A DNA stretch of 39,628 nucleotides from Burkholderiaceae bacterium (GCA_947448305.1 CANFME010000010.1:1-39628), one strand, 5' to 3'; positions 1 through 9,474 are shown, counted from the first letter of the stretch. Notes: a model not told the origin generated them from the sequence alone. Numbers and translations are program-made.

Positions 1-322
1 CACCTTGTACCAAAATATCATTCACGCTCATAGCAACCAAATCTTGACCGACTGTATCGTGTGCTTGCCATTCAAAGGCTAACTTCAATTTCGTACCTAC
101 ACCGTCCGTACCAGATACTAAAACGGGCTCTTGATAGCGTTTAGGTATTTCAAATAATGCTCCAAAGCCTCCAATACCAGCTAAAACACCCTCGCGCATG
201 GTTTTTTTAGCAAGAGGCTTAATTCTTTCAATTAAGGCATCGCCAGCATCAATATCGACCCCAGCATCCTTATAAGATAGCCCTTTGGATTCATTTGCAT
301 TTAAATTTGATGGATTTGTCAT
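1..322 (-). CDS. purM: Phosphoribosylformylglycinamidine cyclo-ligase (AIR synthase), N-terminal part
   Basis: PurM closes the imidazole ring of FGAM with ATP to give AIR, the fifth step of purine synthesis, in the cytoplasm. About 107 N-terminal residues are present; the rest lies beyond the left edge. The translation contains the family hallmarks [20 protein letters not shown] at about residues 22–41, the glycine-rich [14 protein letters not shown] at about 45–58, [13 protein letters not shown] at about 69–81 and [17 protein letters not shown] at the truncated end. The start is ATG at 320–322, and the frame is open to the edge. It is divergent from the permease gene, with 53 bp between them that must hold both promoters; I could not pick out a convincing one. 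The identification is secure from the conserved nucleotide-binding segments. Confidence 0.95.
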   Translation of the reverse strand, partial: MTNPSNLNANESKGLSYKDAGVDIDAGDALIERIKPLAKKTMREGVLAGIGGFGALFEIPKRYQEPVLVSGTDGVGTKLKLAFEWQAHDTVGQDLVAMSVNDILVQG

Positions 323-375
323 AAAATTCCTCAGTACTCAGTAGAATGTAGAGATTCTAATGGAAGGTTGTGCTC

Positions 376-1368
376 ATGTCCGAAATTTTGATGCCTTTTT
401 TGGCAGCTTTTATATTTGCCTATATTTTGGAGCCTTTAAAGGTTCGCTTAACTCTCGCCAAAATCCCTGAAGGATTTGCGGCTTTAATTGCTGTCCTGAT
501 TGGTATTATTGCGGGAACATTGATTGTTCTCCTGCTGTTAAACCTGCTACAACATGAGATACCCCAAATTAGGCAGCAGTTTCCCCAGTGGATTGAAAGC
601 TTTAAGTTGTGGATTGCTCCAAAACTCGCCACATTTGAGATTGAATTAGATTGGAAAGATATTCAGGATCAAGCTACGACACAAATCACAGCACAACTTT
701 CTGATAATGCCAATACTGTTGTGACAAAATCACTCAGTACTTTAATGAAATCTTCTGGTTCCATTCTTGGATTCTTTGGAAATACTGTTTTAGTTCTTTT
801 TGTTCTTTTCTATTTACTCTTGGAGTGGGATCACTTTTTTAAGAAAATTGGTCACGTTATTCCGAAGAAATTACAATCCACAGTTTTTCCACTTGCTAGA
901 GAAGTTGATTCCTTACTTTCTCAATATTTGCGTGGTCAAATTTTGGTAATGATGACACTTTCAGTGGTTTATAGTATCGGTCTTTATGCTATAGGTGTTA
1001 AGAGCGCTTTAGCTTTAGGTACTTTTACTGGTCTCGTTGCTTTTATTCCTTACGTGGGCTTTATGATAAGTCTTTGCTTGTCTTTACTTGCGGCACTTTT
1101 GCAATTTGGGAGCGGTAATGAAATTTTATTAGTGCTATTACTATTTTCTGTGGGGCAAGTTTTGGAAGGGTTTTATTTAACTCCTCGTCTAGTAGGTGAG
1201 AGGATTGGATTACATCCTGTTGCAGTTCTTTTTGCTTTGATGGTTTTTGGTAAATTATTTGGCTTCTTAGGAATCTTATTAGCTTTTCCGATGTCGGCAA
1301 TTTGTTTAGTAGCTTTGCGTTTTTTAAAACAGAAATACTTAAGTAGTCAATGGTATAAAACAAATTAG
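376..1368 (+). CDS. AI-2E / PerM family permease, shortened at the N-terminus
   Basis: This is an integral inner-membrane protein of the AI-2E transporter (PerM, UPF0118) family. Family members have been linked to export or ion antiport; the substrate cannot be told from sequence. Hydrophobic segments lie near residues 2–18, 36–60, about 135–155, 190–215, 220–245 and 250–330. The C-terminal family signature LVGERIGLHPVAVLFALMVFG is clear. I chose ATG 376 because GGAAGG at 362–367 sits 8 nt upstream; GTG 370 is in frame but too close to that site. A TAA at 358–360 blocks any upstream extension. Relatives usually have an extra membrane segment before the PFLAAFIFAYILEPL stretch, so this 330-residue protein seems to lack its first transmembrane helix. 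It is followed 15 bp later by hda, a common Burkholderiales order. Confidence 0.85.
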   Translation: MSEILMPFLAAFIFAYILEPLKVRLTLAKIPEGFAALIAVLIGIIAGTLIVLLLLNLLQHEIPQIRQQFPQWIESFKLWIAPKLATFEIELDWKDIQDQATTQITAQLSDNANTVVTKSLSTLMKSSGSILGFFGNTVLVLFVLFYLLLEWDHFFKKIGHVIPKKLQSTVFPLAREVDSLLSQYLRGQILVMMTLSVVYSIGLYAIGVKSALALGTFTGLVAFIPYVGFMISLCLSLLAALLQFGSGNEILLVLLLFSVGQVLEGFYLTPRLVGERIGLHPVAVLFALMVFGKLFGFLGILLAFPMSAICLVALRFLKQKYLSSQWYKTN

Positions 1369-1383
1369 GCCTTTGATTTACGT

Positions 1384-2115
1384 ATGAACTCTCCGCAATT
1401 TACTCTAGATATTTTGACTTCACCAGAGCCAAGCTTAGATAACTTCATTCTTCCAAACTCGATCAACTCTACTCAAGTTAGTATTCTTGAGGTTTTGAAA
1501 CAAATTCAATCGTTTTTTAAAGTACAACAACCAATTTCAGTTGATTTCAATTTAATTTATGTTTGGGGCCCCTCAGGCAGTGGTAAATCGCACTTACTCA
1601 TGGCCATGCAAAAATTTTATAAGGATTTAGAATTACCCCATCTTTATTTGACAAGTCAGCAACCTGATTGGCAATTTGCAGATATTCAAACAGGTCCTAA
1701 TTGCTGCGCTTATTTTATTGATGATGTTGATAACTTGAATAATTCTGAAGTCAATCAGTTATTCAAGCTACTGATTGACCAAAAAAACAACCCAGAAAAA
1801 CTGATCTTTGTGAGTGGTTCAAATTCAAGCCATTATTTAAAAATTCGTTACGATGTTTCTTCAAGATTATCTAGTGGGCTGAACTTTGAACTCAGCTTTT
1901 TAACTGATGCAGAGAAAATTTTGGCACTTCAAGAACTTATCAAAGCAAGGGGTTTAAACATTGCAACTGACATACCGCTTTGGTTATTAACCCACTTTTA
2001 TCGTGATCTACCAAGTTTAATCAGTATCATAGAGGCAGTTGATCATTATTCATTACAAACGAAAAGACCTATAACATTACCTTTATTAAAAGAATTACTC
2101 CATTTAACAGCTTAA
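1384..2115 (+). CDS. hda: DnaA regulatory inactivator Hda
   Basis: Hda is a DnaA-like AAA+ protein. In E. coli, together with the DNA-loaded beta clamp, it stimulates ATP hydrolysis by DnaA and so prevents re-initiation of replication. The 243-residue protein begins with QFTLDI (residues 5–10), which fits the clamp-binding motif at the Hda N-terminus. The Walker A motif is GPSGSGKS (62–69), Walker B is FIDDVD (111–116), and SRL near residue 160 matches the arginine-finger region. It lacks the C-terminal DNA-binding domain of DnaA, as expected. The gene lies between the permease and a HAD phosphatase, with only 2 bp to the latter, so it is probably part of one operon. The protein is a little longer than typical gamma-proteobacterial Hda. 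Confidence 0.9.
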   Translation: MNSPQFTLDILTSPEPSLDNFILPNSINSTQVSILEVLKQIQSFFKVQQPISVDFNLIYVWGPSGSGKSHLLMAMQKFYKDLELPHLYLTSQQPDWQFADIQTGPNCCAYFIDDVDNLNNSEVNQLFKLLIDQKNNPEKLIFVSGSNSSHYLKIRYDVSSRLSSGLNFELSFLTDAEKILALQELIKARGLNIATDIPLWLLTHFYRDLPSLISIIEAVDHYSLQTKRPITLPLLKELLHLTA

Positions 2116-2117
2116 CC

Positions 2118-2813
2118 ATGCCCCCCGTATATCACTCCATCGCTCTTTTTGATCTTGATCACACTTTATTGCCCGTAGATAGCGATCATGAGTGGGGTAG
2201 GTTTTTGGTTCGCCTTGGAGTAGTCGATGGCGCCTATTACGAACAAGAAAATGAGCGTTTTTATAATGATTACAAAGCTGGAAAGTTAGACATATTTGGC
2301 TTTTTACAATTTGCCTTAAAACCTTTAGCAAGTCATTCCAAGCAAACTTTAGATGAATGGCATCGTCAATTTATGCAAGAAGTGATTGAGCCTCAAATAC
2401 GACCTGAGGCCCTTTCATTAGTAAAAAAACATCAAGACTTAGGCGATCTGTGCTGCGTTGTAACAGCCACCAATAGCTTTGTCACTAGGCCGATTGCAGA
2501 GCGCTTTGGCATTTCACATTTAATTGCTACTGAACCTGAAATCACTTCCCCCCATCAACCGATTGCCTTTACTGGAAATGTTTCAGGCGAACCAAACTTT
2601 AAAGAGGGGAAGGTTACCCACGTAGAAGCTTGGTTAACTCTTCACCAGTTATCTTGGGATACATTACAGAAAAGTTGTTTTTATTCTGACTCCATGAATG
2701 ATCTGCCATTACTTGATAAGGTTCAAACGCCAATAGCCACAAATCCTGATGCAAGATTACGTCAACTTGCTATCGACAGAAATTGGCAAATATTAGAACT
2801 GTTTAATAAATGA
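2118..2813 (+). CDS. HAD-superfamily subfamily IB phosphatase
   Basis: This is a cytoplasmic HAD hydrolase resembling phosphoserine phosphatase (subfamily IB). Motif I is FDLDHT with the nucleophile Asp12 and general acid Asp14. Motif II is VVTATNS near residue 117, a lysine lies near 165 in FKEGK, and the metal-binding motif YSDSMNDLPLL is at about 189–199. The helical cap between residues 25 and 95 fits the C1 cap of this group. In related genomes a homologue sits in the same place between hda and pcnB. The substrate is unknown: the family includes phosphoserine phosphatase and histidinol-phosphate phosphatase-like enzymes, and neither can be chosen from sequence alone. Its stop overlaps the pcnB start by 4 bp (ATGA), implying translational coupling. 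Confidence 0.85.
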   Translation: MPPVYHSIALFDLDHTLLPVDSDHEWGRFLVRLGVVDGAYYEQENERFYNDYKAGKLDIFGFLQFALKPLASHSKQTLDEWHRQFMQEVIEPQIRPEALSLVKKHQDLGDLCCVVTATNSFVTRPIAERFGISHLIATEPEITSPHQPIAFTGNVSGEPNFKEGKVTHVEAWLTLHQLSWDTLQKSCFYSDSMNDLPLLDKVQTPIATNPDARLRQLAIDRNWQILELFNK

Positions 2814-4246
2814 TTTCAAAAATAATTCGGAAGATTCTTGGCAAACCCATCAAAAAGTCTGTAAATGGTCCAACGAGTAGTAATGACCTACAACCAAAAA
2901 AAATCTCTGTAAAAGTTCACCACATTGATCCAAAGCTGATTTCACCGAACGCTATCAAGGTCACTCAAACTCTTCAGCAAGCTGGTTTCAAAGCTTACAT
3001 CGTAGGTGGTGCAGTACGAGATCTAATTCTTGCCATTAAGCCGAAGGATTTTGATGTTGCTACGAATGCGACTCCAGATCAGGTTCAATCCTTATTTAAA
3101 AAATCTAGAGTGATTGGTAAGCGATTTCAAATAATTCATGTTACTTTTTACAATAATTCCAGTCATGCTAGAGATCGAATGGAAATTATCGAGGTATCAA
3201 CATTTAGAGCTTTACTAGTTGAAACAGGCAAACACATTGCCAACTCTGGTCGTGTATTAAGTGACAATGTATGGGGTTCCCAAGCTGAAGATGCAACACG
3301 TCGAGACTTTACGATTAATGCCATGTATTACGATCCTAGTACCCAGATAGTACTTGATTACCATGGTGGTATGGCAGATATTGCATCTAGGGTTCTAAGG
3401 ATGATTGGTGATCCTGCGACTCGTTATCGAGAAGATCCTGTAAGGATGCTCAGAGCAGTTCGCTTTGCTGCAAAAACGGGTTTTACTTTAGAGCAAAATA
3501 CCCTTGAACCGATTTCTCAATCCGCTAGCTTAATCCATGATGTGCCCGGAGCTAGGTTATTTGACGAAATGTTAAAGCTATTGATGTCAGGGCATGCTTG
3601 GTCAAGTATGACTAAATTAAGAGAGGTCGGTTTAGACCAAGGTCTATTACCCATGCTTGATGTTATTTTGGAACAGTCTGATCAAACTAGTTTTGCTAAA
3701 CTTGCGCTTGATAGAACTGACGAGCGTGTACTTCAAGGAAAATCAATCTCTCCAGGATTTTTATTTGCGGCTCTTTTATGGCACCAAGTTGAGCAACAAT
3801 GGAAACTCAATTTAAAAGGGGGTAAACCAAGTATCGTTTGTCTCAACGATGCGATTGATGAAGTCCTCAGCGCGCAGAGAGAGGTTTTTGCTATCCAGCG
3901 GCGATTTGAAACCGATATGCGTGAAATTTGGAGTTTGCAACCCCGCTTTGAAAAACGAATTGGGAAAATGCCTTACCGATTACTAGAATCAGCTCGTTTT
4001 AGAGCTGGCTATGATTTTCTTTGCTTGCGATGTCAGGTAGGTGAATTACCTAGTGAGCTTTCTAATTGGTGGGAAAACTTTCAAAATGGCACTCTAGAAG
4101 ATCGTGAAAAACTCCTTATTGATGTAAAAAGTGAGCGATCACTCTCTACTACTGATCAGCCAGGTAAGTCTCGTCGACGTCGACGTCGAGGTATTAAGGG
4201 TAAAGAGACCTTGGAAAATGATGACCAGTCTCAGCAATCTTTTTAG
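2810..4246 (+). CDS. pcnB: Poly(A) polymerase I
   Basis: PcnB adds 3' poly(A) tails to RNA and so marks it for degradation. The nucleotidyltransferase core shows VGGAVRDLIL (65–74) and the metal-binding pair in KDFDVAT (Asp80, Asp82). RRDFTINAMYYDP and TRYREDPVRMLRAVRFAAKTG follow, both typical of class II tRNA nucleotidyltransferase/poly(A) polymerases. The LHDVP-like segment and the long C-terminal helical region favour poly(A) polymerase over CCA-adding enzyme, as does the arginine-rich tail (six consecutive Arg near residue 460), which is common in PcnB. The length of 478 is near the 465 of E. coli PcnB. The N-terminal 40 residues are basic and poorly conserved. The start ATG overlaps the HAD gene stop. 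Confidence 0.92.
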   Translation: MISKIIRKILGKPIKKSVNGPTSSNDLQPKKISVKVHHIDPKLISPNAIKVTQTLQQAGFKAYIVGGAVRDLILAIKPKDFDVATNATPDQVQSLFKKSRVIGKRFQIIHVTFYNNSSHARDRMEIIEVSTFRALLVETGKHIANSGRVLSDNVWGSQAEDATRRDFTINAMYYDPSTQIVLDYHGGMADIASRVLRMIGDPATRYREDPVRMLRAVRFAAKTGFTLEQNTLEPISQSASLIHDVPGARLFDEMLKLLMSGHAWSSMTKLREVGLDQGLLPMLDVILEQSDQTSFAKLALDRTDERVLQGKSISPGFLFAALLWHQVEQQWKLNLKGGKPSIVCLNDAIDEVLSAQREVFAIQRRFETDMREIWSLQPRFEKRIGKMPYRLLESARFRAGYDFLCLRCQVGELPSELSNWWENFQNGTLEDREKLLIDVKSERSLSTTDQPGKSRRRRRRGIKGKETLENDDQSQQSF

Positions 4247-4291
4247 AAATTGATTAAAGTAGTAAGTTGAGAAGATGATAGGATTTAAATT

Positions 4292-4810
4292 ATGGCAAGA
4301 GCCTACATAGGACTTGGTGGAAATATCGGAGATGCAAGACAGATACTAACGGACGCCGTTGTTTGCCTTGCACAGTTCCCGGAGATATCCATCAATGCTA
4401 GAAGTTGTTTTTATATTAGTGCACCTGTGGAAGCTTTAGGCGGTGATTATATTAATAACGTTATTTCAGTTGATACAGATCTTGATCCTATCGTTTTGCT
4501 TCGACTTTGTCAGTCTGTAGAACAGCGTTTTGGTCGTGAACGCCCCTATGAAAATGCCCCTCGGACATTAGATATTGATATATTGATGTATGACAATATT
4601 ACTCACAACACGCCTGAATTAATCCTACCCCATCCTCGAATTACAGAACGGATGTTTGTCCTACTACCATTACTTGAAATAGATAGTGAAATTGAGCTGC
4701 CAAATCACGGCAAATTGAAGGATAAATTACCGGATCTTTCTTGGCAAAAAATCGAAAAGCTCCCGAATAAATATTGCCCAAATTCTATGGGGTCAAATCT
4801 TTCGCACTAG
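4292..4810 (+). CDS. folK: 2-amino-4-hydroxy-6-hydroxymethyldihydropteridine pyrophosphokinase
   Basis: FolK transfers pyrophosphate from ATP to 6-hydroxymethyl-7,8-dihydropterin in folate synthesis. The 172-residue protein has the N-terminal strand AYIGLGGNIGDA (4–15), the flexible-loop segment FGRERPYENAPRTLDIDIL and LPHPRITERMFVLLPLLEI (112–130). Asp94 and Asp96 of TLDIDIL match the two magnesium-binding aspartates of the family. An AGGA at about 4279–4282 provides a ribosome-binding site upstream of ATG 4292. It follows pcnB by 45 bp and precedes panB by 50 bp. The pcnB–folK–panB order is widespread in proteobacteria. Confidence 0.95.
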   Translation: MARAYIGLGGNIGDARQILTDAVVCLAQFPEISINARSCFYISAPVEALGGDYINNVISVDTDLDPIVLLRLCQSVEQRFGRERPYENAPRTLDIDILMYDNITHNTPELILPHPRITERMFVLLPLLEIDSEIELPNHGKLKDKLPDLSWQKIEKLPNKYCPNSMGSNLSH

Positions 4811-4860
4811 TAAAAATTTTAGGTATAGTGGTGTTTTAATGTAATTAGTGTTTGTTGCCC

Positions 4861-5688
4861 ATGAGCTATATCAATTTATCTGAAAATCTTGTTCCTTTGA
4901 CCATTTCAAAGCTCATGCAAATGAAGCATGAAGGTCAAAAAATTACCTCACTAACTGCTTATGATGCGAGTTTTGCTGCCTTATTTGATAGGATAGGTAT
5001 TGAAGTTATCTTAGTTGGAGATTCTTTAGGTAATGTGATTCAAGGCCATACTTCGACGATTCCAGTTTCTATCCGCGATATGGCATATCACACCGAGTGT
5101 GTTGCCAGAAGTGTAAAACGTGCATTTATTATTGGTGATTTGCCCTTTGCATCCTATACCAGTGTTGCTGAAGCGGTTAAAAATTCAGCAGCCCTGATGC
5201 AAGCGGGTGCGCAAATGGTCAAGATGGAAGGTGGTAGTCATTTGCAGGAAATGATTGAAGTTTTAACCCATCACGGTATTCCAGTTTGTGGCCACTTAGG
5301 CTTAACTCCTCAATCAGTCAACACCCTTGGAGGCTTTAAAGTTCAAGGTAAGACTGCAGATGCTGCCAAAATAATCCTAGAGGATGCGCTGGCCTTGGAA
5401 GCTGCGGGAGCGCAGTTATTAGTACTCGAAGCAATTCCAAGTTCGTTAGGGGCTCAGATTACAGATGCATTAAAAATTCCAACAATAGGTATTGGGGCTG
5501 GGCCAGACTGTTCAGGTCAAGTCCTAGTTATGCACGATGCTTTGGGTGCTTTCCCGGGACGTAAGCCCAAATTTGTTAAGGATTTCTTAGCGACTACAGG
5601 CACCATTGAAAAAGCCATTGCACTGTATATCGAAGAGGTAAAAAAAGGGACCTTTCCGGCCCCTGAGCATTGCTTTGTATCGAACTAA
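4861..5688 (+). CDS. panB: 3-methyl-2-oxobutanoate hydroxymethyltransferase (ketopantoate synthesis)
   Basis: PanB moves a hydroxymethyl group from methylene-tetrahydrofolate to 2-oxoisovalerate to make ketopantoate, the first step toward pantothenate and CoA. Conserved segments include LTAYDASFAALFD (31–43), VGDSLGNVIQGH with the metal ligand Asp54, IGDLPFASY with Asp93, and MVKMEGG with Lys121 and Glu123. VCGHLGLTPQSVN, LLVLEAIP with the expected catalytic Glu, and TIGIGAGPDCSGQVLVMHD follow. I prefer ATG 4861 (275 residues); a TTG at 4852 is also in frame, and neither has a strong ribosome-binding site. The stop codon abuts the dnaJ stop directly, so the two convergent genes meet with no spacer and no terminator. 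Confidence 0.95.
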   Translation: MSYINLSENLVPLTISKLMQMKHEGQKITSLTAYDASFAALFDRIGIEVILVGDSLGNVIQGHTSTIPVSIRDMAYHTECVARSVKRAFIIGDLPFASYTSVAEAVKNSAALMQAGAQMVKMEGGSHLQEMIEVLTHHGIPVCGHLGLTPQSVNTLGGFKVQGKTADAAKIILEDALALEAAGAQLLVLEAIPSSLGAQITDALKIPTIGIGAGPDCSGQVLVMHDALGAFPGRKPKFVKDFLATTGTIEKAIALYIEEVKKGTFPAPEHCFVSN

Positions 5689-5691
5689 TTA
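5686..5691. other. Back-to-back stop codons of panB and dnaJ (TAATTA)
   Basis: The panB TAA (5686–5688) is followed at once by TTA (5689–5691), the reverse complement of the dnaJ stop. The two convergent genes end on one 6-bp palindrome, and no hairpin with a T-run lies around it. Confidence 0.9.
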
Positions 5692-6819
5692 ATTAAAAAA
5701 CTGTTTCACCCGATCAAACCAACCCTTTTCTTGAGGATTATGTTTGAAACTATCGGACTTTAAACTACCGTCTAAATCCCTAATAAGTTGACGTTGCTGA
5801 TCATTGAGCTTAATTGGCGTCTCAATTTGAACATGTACATATAAGTCGCCAGCAATGGTTGAACGAATTCCCTTAATCCCTTTTCCTCTTAGACGGAAAG
5901 TTCTTCCCGTTTGAGTTCCCTCGGCTACTTCAAAACTGGCTTTACCAGCTAAAGTTGGGACTTCTACAGTTCCTCCTAAACAGGCTGTTGCAAAAGAAAT
6001 TGGCATTTGAAAATGCAAATCATCTCCATCACGCTCAAATACGGAATGTGCTTTTATGTGAACTTCCACATATAAGTCACCCGGCGGGCCTTGATTGACA
6101 CCAGGCTCCCCATGACCAGTTAAACGAATTCGCATGCCATCTTCGATACCAGCTGGAATTTTTACTTCTAAAGTCTTTTGCTGCTTAATTTTTCCTTCAC
6201 CATTACACTTTTTACATGGTTTAGGTATAAATTGGCCATGTCCACGACATTTTGGACATGTCTGTTGCATCGAGAAAAATCCTTGAGAGACTCTAACTTG
6301 ACCTTGACCACCACAGGTAGTACAAGTTTCAATCTTGGTCCCAGGCTCTGCTCCGGATCCACTACAAGTTTCGCAGTTATTCCAACCGGGTACACGAATT
6401 TGCGTCTCGTGGCCTTTTGCAGCCTCTTCTAAAGTAATTTCCATGCTGTAGCGTAAATCGCCACCACGATACACTTGTGGTCCAGAGCGACCTCCGCCAC
6501 CTCTTGAATTGCCAAAAATATCACCAAAGATGTCACCAAATGCATCACCAAACCCTTGGGCTCCGGCGCCGCCAAAGCCCCCCATATTCGGATCAACACC
6601 AGCATGACCATACTGATCATACGCAGCCTTCTTTTGCGGGTCAGATAACATCTCATAGGCTTCTTTAGCCTCTTTAAAGTTAGCTTCTGCATCCTTATTG
6701 TCCGGGTTTCGGTCAGGATGGTGCTTCATCGCCATTTTCCGATAAGCTTTTTTAATCTCATCGTCTGTGGCATTTTTAGCAATACCTAAAATCTCATAAA
6801 AGTCACGCTTATTAGCCAA
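5689..6819 (-). CDS. dnaJ: Chaperone protein DnaJ (Hsp40)
   Basis: DnaJ delivers unfolded clients to DnaK and stimulates its ATPase. It is a full type I protein of 376 residues. The J domain carries HPD at 34–36, and a Gly/Phe-rich linker runs from about 78 to 115. Four zinc-binding CxxCxGxG repeats have cysteine pairs at 149/152, 166/169, 188/191 and 202/205. The usual beta-sandwich client-binding and dimer domains follow. The start is TTG (6819–6817): translation from it gives the conserved [11 protein letters not shown] start, and AAGGA lies 6 nt upstream. No in-frame ATG would keep the J domain whole. It sits 28 bp downstream of dnaK and is surely co-transcribed with it. Confidence 0.96.
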   Translation of the reverse strand: MANKRDFYEILGIAKNATDDEIKKAYRKMAMKHHPDRNPDNKDAEANFKEAKEAYEMLSDPQKKAAYDQYGHAGVDPNMGGFGGAGAQGFGDAFGDIFGDIFGNSRGGGGRSGPQVYRGGDLRYSMEITLEEAAKGHETQIRVPGWNNCETCSGSGAEPGTKIETCTTCGGQGQVRVSQGFFSMQQTCPKCRGHGQFIPKPCKKCNGEGKIKQQKTLEVKIPAGIEDGMRIRLTGHGEPGVNQGPPGDLYVEVHIKAHSVFERDGDDLHFQMPISFATACLGGTVEVPTLAGKASFEVAEGTQTGRTFRLRGKGIKGIRSTIAGDLYVHVQIETPIKLNDQQRQLIRDLDGSLKSDSFKHNPQEKGWFDRVKQFFN

Positions 6820-6825
6820 AGGATT

Positions 6826-6830
6826 TCCTT
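6826..6830 (-). promoter_or_regulatory. Shine–Dalgarno site that fixes the TTG start of dnaJ
   Basis: AAGGA on the minus strand lies 6 nt before TTG 6819. AAGG can pair with CCTT between it and the start codon (around a 4-nt AAAT loop), so the site may be partly folded in the dnaK–dnaJ mRNA. Confidence 0.7.
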
Positions 6831-6847
6831 CAATTTACTGTGTTGAA

Positions 6848-8773
6848 TTATTTTTTATCGACTTCTTTAAAGTCCGCATCAACTACATTATCGTCTTTTG
6901 GCTTCTGGTTTGCATCAGCAGATCCTGCAGCACCCGCTTGAGCATCTTGTTGCATTGATGCGTAAACCTTTTCACCTAGTTTTTGACTTACCTTACCAAG
7001 TTCTTCAGTTTTCGCTTCGATTTCTTCTTTCGTACCAGTTTTCGCAACTTCTTCCAAAGTCTTCAGCGCTTCTTCAATCTTCTCTTTTTCACCAGCATCT
7101 AATGAAGCACCATGCTCATCTAAAGACTTTTTAGTAGAGTGGATGAGCGCATCTGCTGTATTGCGTGCATCAACTAGTTCACGCAACTTACGATCGTCCT
7201 CAGCATTCACTTCTGCATCTTTGACCATTTGTTGAATTTCTTCTTCAGAAAGTCCAGAGTTCGCTTTAATCGTAATTTTGTTCTCTTTACCAGTTGCTTT
7301 ATCTTTCGCACCAACGTGGAGAATACCGTTTGCATCGATATCGAAAGTTACTTCAATTTGAGGAGTACCACGACTTGATGGTGGGATACCTTCTAAATTG
7401 AACTCACCTAAAGTCTTATTGGCACTAGCCATTTCACGCTCGCCCTGATAAACCTTAATCGTTACAGCTGGTTGATTATCTTCAGCGGTCGAAAACACTT
7501 GAGCATACTTTGTAGGAATTGTTGTGTTTTTTGTAATCATCTTAGTCATTACACCGCCCAAAGTCTCAATACCCAAAGACAAAGGTGTTACGTCTAATAA
7601 CAACACATCGGTACGGTCGCCCGATAATACGGACCCTTGAATTGCGGCTCCCACAGCAACTGCTTCATCAGGATTTACGTCTTTACGTGGCTCTTGACCG
7701 AAGAATTCTTTTACTTTTTCCTGAACTTTTGGCATCCGTGTCATACCACCAACTAAAATTACATCTTGGATATCAGTCAATGAGACACCAGCATCTTTAA
7801 TCGCAATCCGACAAGGCTCAATCGTGCGAGCAACTAAGTCTTCAACTAAGCTTTCGAGCTTAGCGCGGTTCATCTTGATATTTAAATGCTTAGGTCCACT
7901 TGCATCAGCAGTAATATAAGGCAAGTTAATGTCGCTCTGCTGGCTTGAAGACAACTCAATTTTAGCCTTTTCAGCGGCTTCTTTTAGGCGCTGGAGTGCT
8001 AGTACATCCTTACTTAAATCAACGCCTTGTTCTTTTTTGAACTCAGAAATGATGTAATCAATAATACGTTGATCAAAATCTTCACCACCCAAGAAAGTAT
8101 CACCGTTAGTGGAGAGAACTTCGAACTGTTTTTCACCATCCACATCAGCAATTTCGATAATTGAAACGTCAAAAGTACCGCCACCCAAGTCATAAACTGC
8201 AATTTTACGATCGCCCTTTGATTGCTTATCTAGACCAAAAGCAAGTGCCGCTGCAGTTGGCTCGTTGATAATACGCTTTACTTCTAGTCCAGCAATACGA
8301 CCAGCATCTTTTGTTGCTTGTCTTTGACTGTCATTAAAGTAAGCTGGAACAGTAATAACCGCTTCAGTCACTTCTTCGCCTAGATAGTCTTCTGCAGTCT
8401 TTTTCATTTTACGTAAAACTTCTGCAGAGATTTGGGGTGGAGCATACTTTGTGCCACGGATATCAATCCAAGCATCGCCATTGTCAGCTTTGGAAATAGC
8501 GTAAGGCATCAAATCGATATCTTTTTGTACTTCTTTTTCTGAAAATTTACGACCAATTAAACGCTTCACCGCATAGAGGGTGTTTCTTGGATTTGTCACG
8601 GATTGACGCTTAGCTGGCGCACCAACCAAAATTTCGCCGTCTTCCATGTAAGCAATAATTGAAGGGGTTGTACGAGCGCCTTCAGCATTTTCTATGACCT
8701 TAGGAGTATTGCCTTCCATTACTGAAACGCAAGAATTGGTAGTTCCTAAGTCAATTCCGATAATTTTTCCCAT
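6848..8773 (-). CDS. dnaK: Chaperone protein DnaK (Hsp70)
   Basis: DnaK is the ATP-dependent Hsp70 that binds exposed hydrophobic peptides, working with DnaJ and GrpE. The 641-residue protein starts [21 protein letters not shown] with the phosphate-1 loop. It continues with [51 protein letters not shown] and the interdomain linker [16 protein letters not shown]. The substrate-binding domain and helical lid end in an acidic tail ([12 protein letters not shown]). The length matches E. coli DnaK (638). A sigma-32-like promoter lies about 40–65 bp upstream of the start, and another precedes grpE, so it can be made both from the grpE message and on its own. Confidence 0.98.
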   Translation of the reverse strand: MGKIIGIDLGTTNSCVSVMEGNTPKVIENAEGARTTPSIIAYMEDGEILVGAPAKRQSVTNPRNTLYAVKRLIGRKFSEKEVQKDIDLMPYAISKADNGDAWIDIRGTKYAPPQISAEVLRKMKKTAEDYLGEEVTEAVITVPAYFNDSQRQATKDAGRIAGLEVKRIINEPTAAALAFGLDKQSKGDRKIAVYDLGGGTFDVSIIEIADVDGEKQFEVLSTNGDTFLGGEDFDQRIIDYIISEFKKEQGVDLSKDVLALQRLKEAAEKAKIELSSSQQSDINLPYITADASGPKHLNIKMNRAKLESLVEDLVARTIEPCRIAIKDAGVSLTDIQDVILVGGMTRMPKVQEKVKEFFGQEPRKDVNPDEAVAVGAAIQGSVLSGDRTDVLLLDVTPLSLGIETLGGVMTKMITKNTTIPTKYAQVFSTAEDNQPAVTIKVYQGEREMASANKTLGEFNLEGIPPSSRGTPQIEVTFDIDANGILHVGAKDKATGKENKITIKANSGLSEEEIQQMVKDAEVNAEDDRKLRELVDARNTADALIHSTKKSLDEHGASLDAGEKEKIEEALKTLEEVAKTGTKEEIEAKTEELGKVSQKLGEKVYASMQQDAQAGAAGSADANQKPKDDNVVDADFKEVDKK

Positions 8774-8811
8774 AATATATTTCTTTCAATAAAGTAATTT
8801 AGTTAATTATT

Positions 8812-8839
8812 AAATAAGGTTGAACTTAACAATTTCAAG
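8812..8839 (-). promoter_or_regulatory. Sigma-32-type heat-shock promoter of dnaK
   Basis: On the minus strand a perfect CTTGAAA (-35, 8839–8833) is followed after exactly 13 bp by CCTTATTT (-10, 8819–8812). The RpoH consensus is CTTGAAA, 11–16 bp, CCCCATnT. It lies in the 106-bp grpE–dnaK gap and points toward dnaK. A small palindrome, GAGC-AAAA-GCTC (8839–8850), adjoins the -35 element. The -10 is less perfect than the one before grpE. Confidence 0.65.
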
Positions 8840-8879
8840 AGCAAAAGCTCAATTTATTTGATTTTTATTAAGTTGTTTT

Positions 8880-9425
8880 TTATTTCGGCTGACTCACTGT
8901 CACGAGTGCGGGGCGTAATACCCGATCAGCAATGGAATAGCCACGTTGCAAAACAGTCACAATAGTGTTCGCTTCTTGTTCAGAAGGCACCATGGAGATA
9001 GCCTGGTGATAATGGGGATCAAATTTAGATCCTGCCTCTGGATTAACTTCAAGGACTTTACCTTTTTCAAGAGCGCCTGAAAGTTGCTTTAAAGTTAATT
9101 CAACACCTTCCTTTAACTTCTCTAGGTCGCCCTGATGATGAGTCAAAGCTGCATGCATACTATCCATTACTGGCAAAAGGTGTTCTGCGAAACTCTCAAT
9201 CGCAAACTTGTGCGCTTTTGATACGTCTTCGATACCTCTGCGACGCATATTTTCAGTTTCAGCTTTTGCCCTTAAATGTGCATCACGCGCTTCATCTAAT
9301 TGTTTTTTTAGTTCTTCGATTTGAACTTCTAATGTGAAAGTAGTCGACTGCTCGTCATGTAATGCACTCACAGGAATTGTTTCATCGGCAAACGCTGGAT
9401 CAGATTGTTTAATTTCTTCAGTCAT
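8880..9425 (-). CDS. grpE: Nucleotide exchange factor GrpE
   Basis: GrpE releases ADP from DnaK and resets its client cycle; it acts as a dimer. The 181-residue protein has an acidic, disordered N-terminus (about 1–30). A long charged coiled coil follows (about 32–75, containing [20 protein letters not shown] and NMRRR), then a helical part. The conserved beta domain has [13 protein letters not shown] and the signature [20 protein letters not shown] near the end. The start ATG is at 9425–9423, with no strong Shine–Dalgarno sequence. A clear sigma-32-like promoter lies 50–77 bp upstream. It lies 106 bp before dnaK, with hemH upstream on the same strand, an arrangement common in Burkholderiales. 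Confidence 0.95.
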   Translation of the reverse strand: MTEEIKQSDPAFADETIPVSALHDEQSTTFTLEVQIEELKKQLDEARDAHLRAKAETENMRRRGIEDVSKAHKFAIESFAEHLLPVMDSMHAALTHHQGDLEKLKEGVELTLKQLSGALEKGKVLEVNPEAGSKFDPHYHQAISMVPSEQEANTIVTVLQRGYSIADRVLRPALVTVSQPK

Positions 9426-9474
9426 ATCAATACTTTACAAAAAATTTAAGGATAAATAACCACTAGTAACCTAT

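Noticed and set aside
8838-8850. Hairpin GAGC-AAAA-GCTC after grpE as a terminator
   Set aside because: Only four base pairs and no T-run after it in the minus-strand direction; it adjoins the dnaK -35 box instead.
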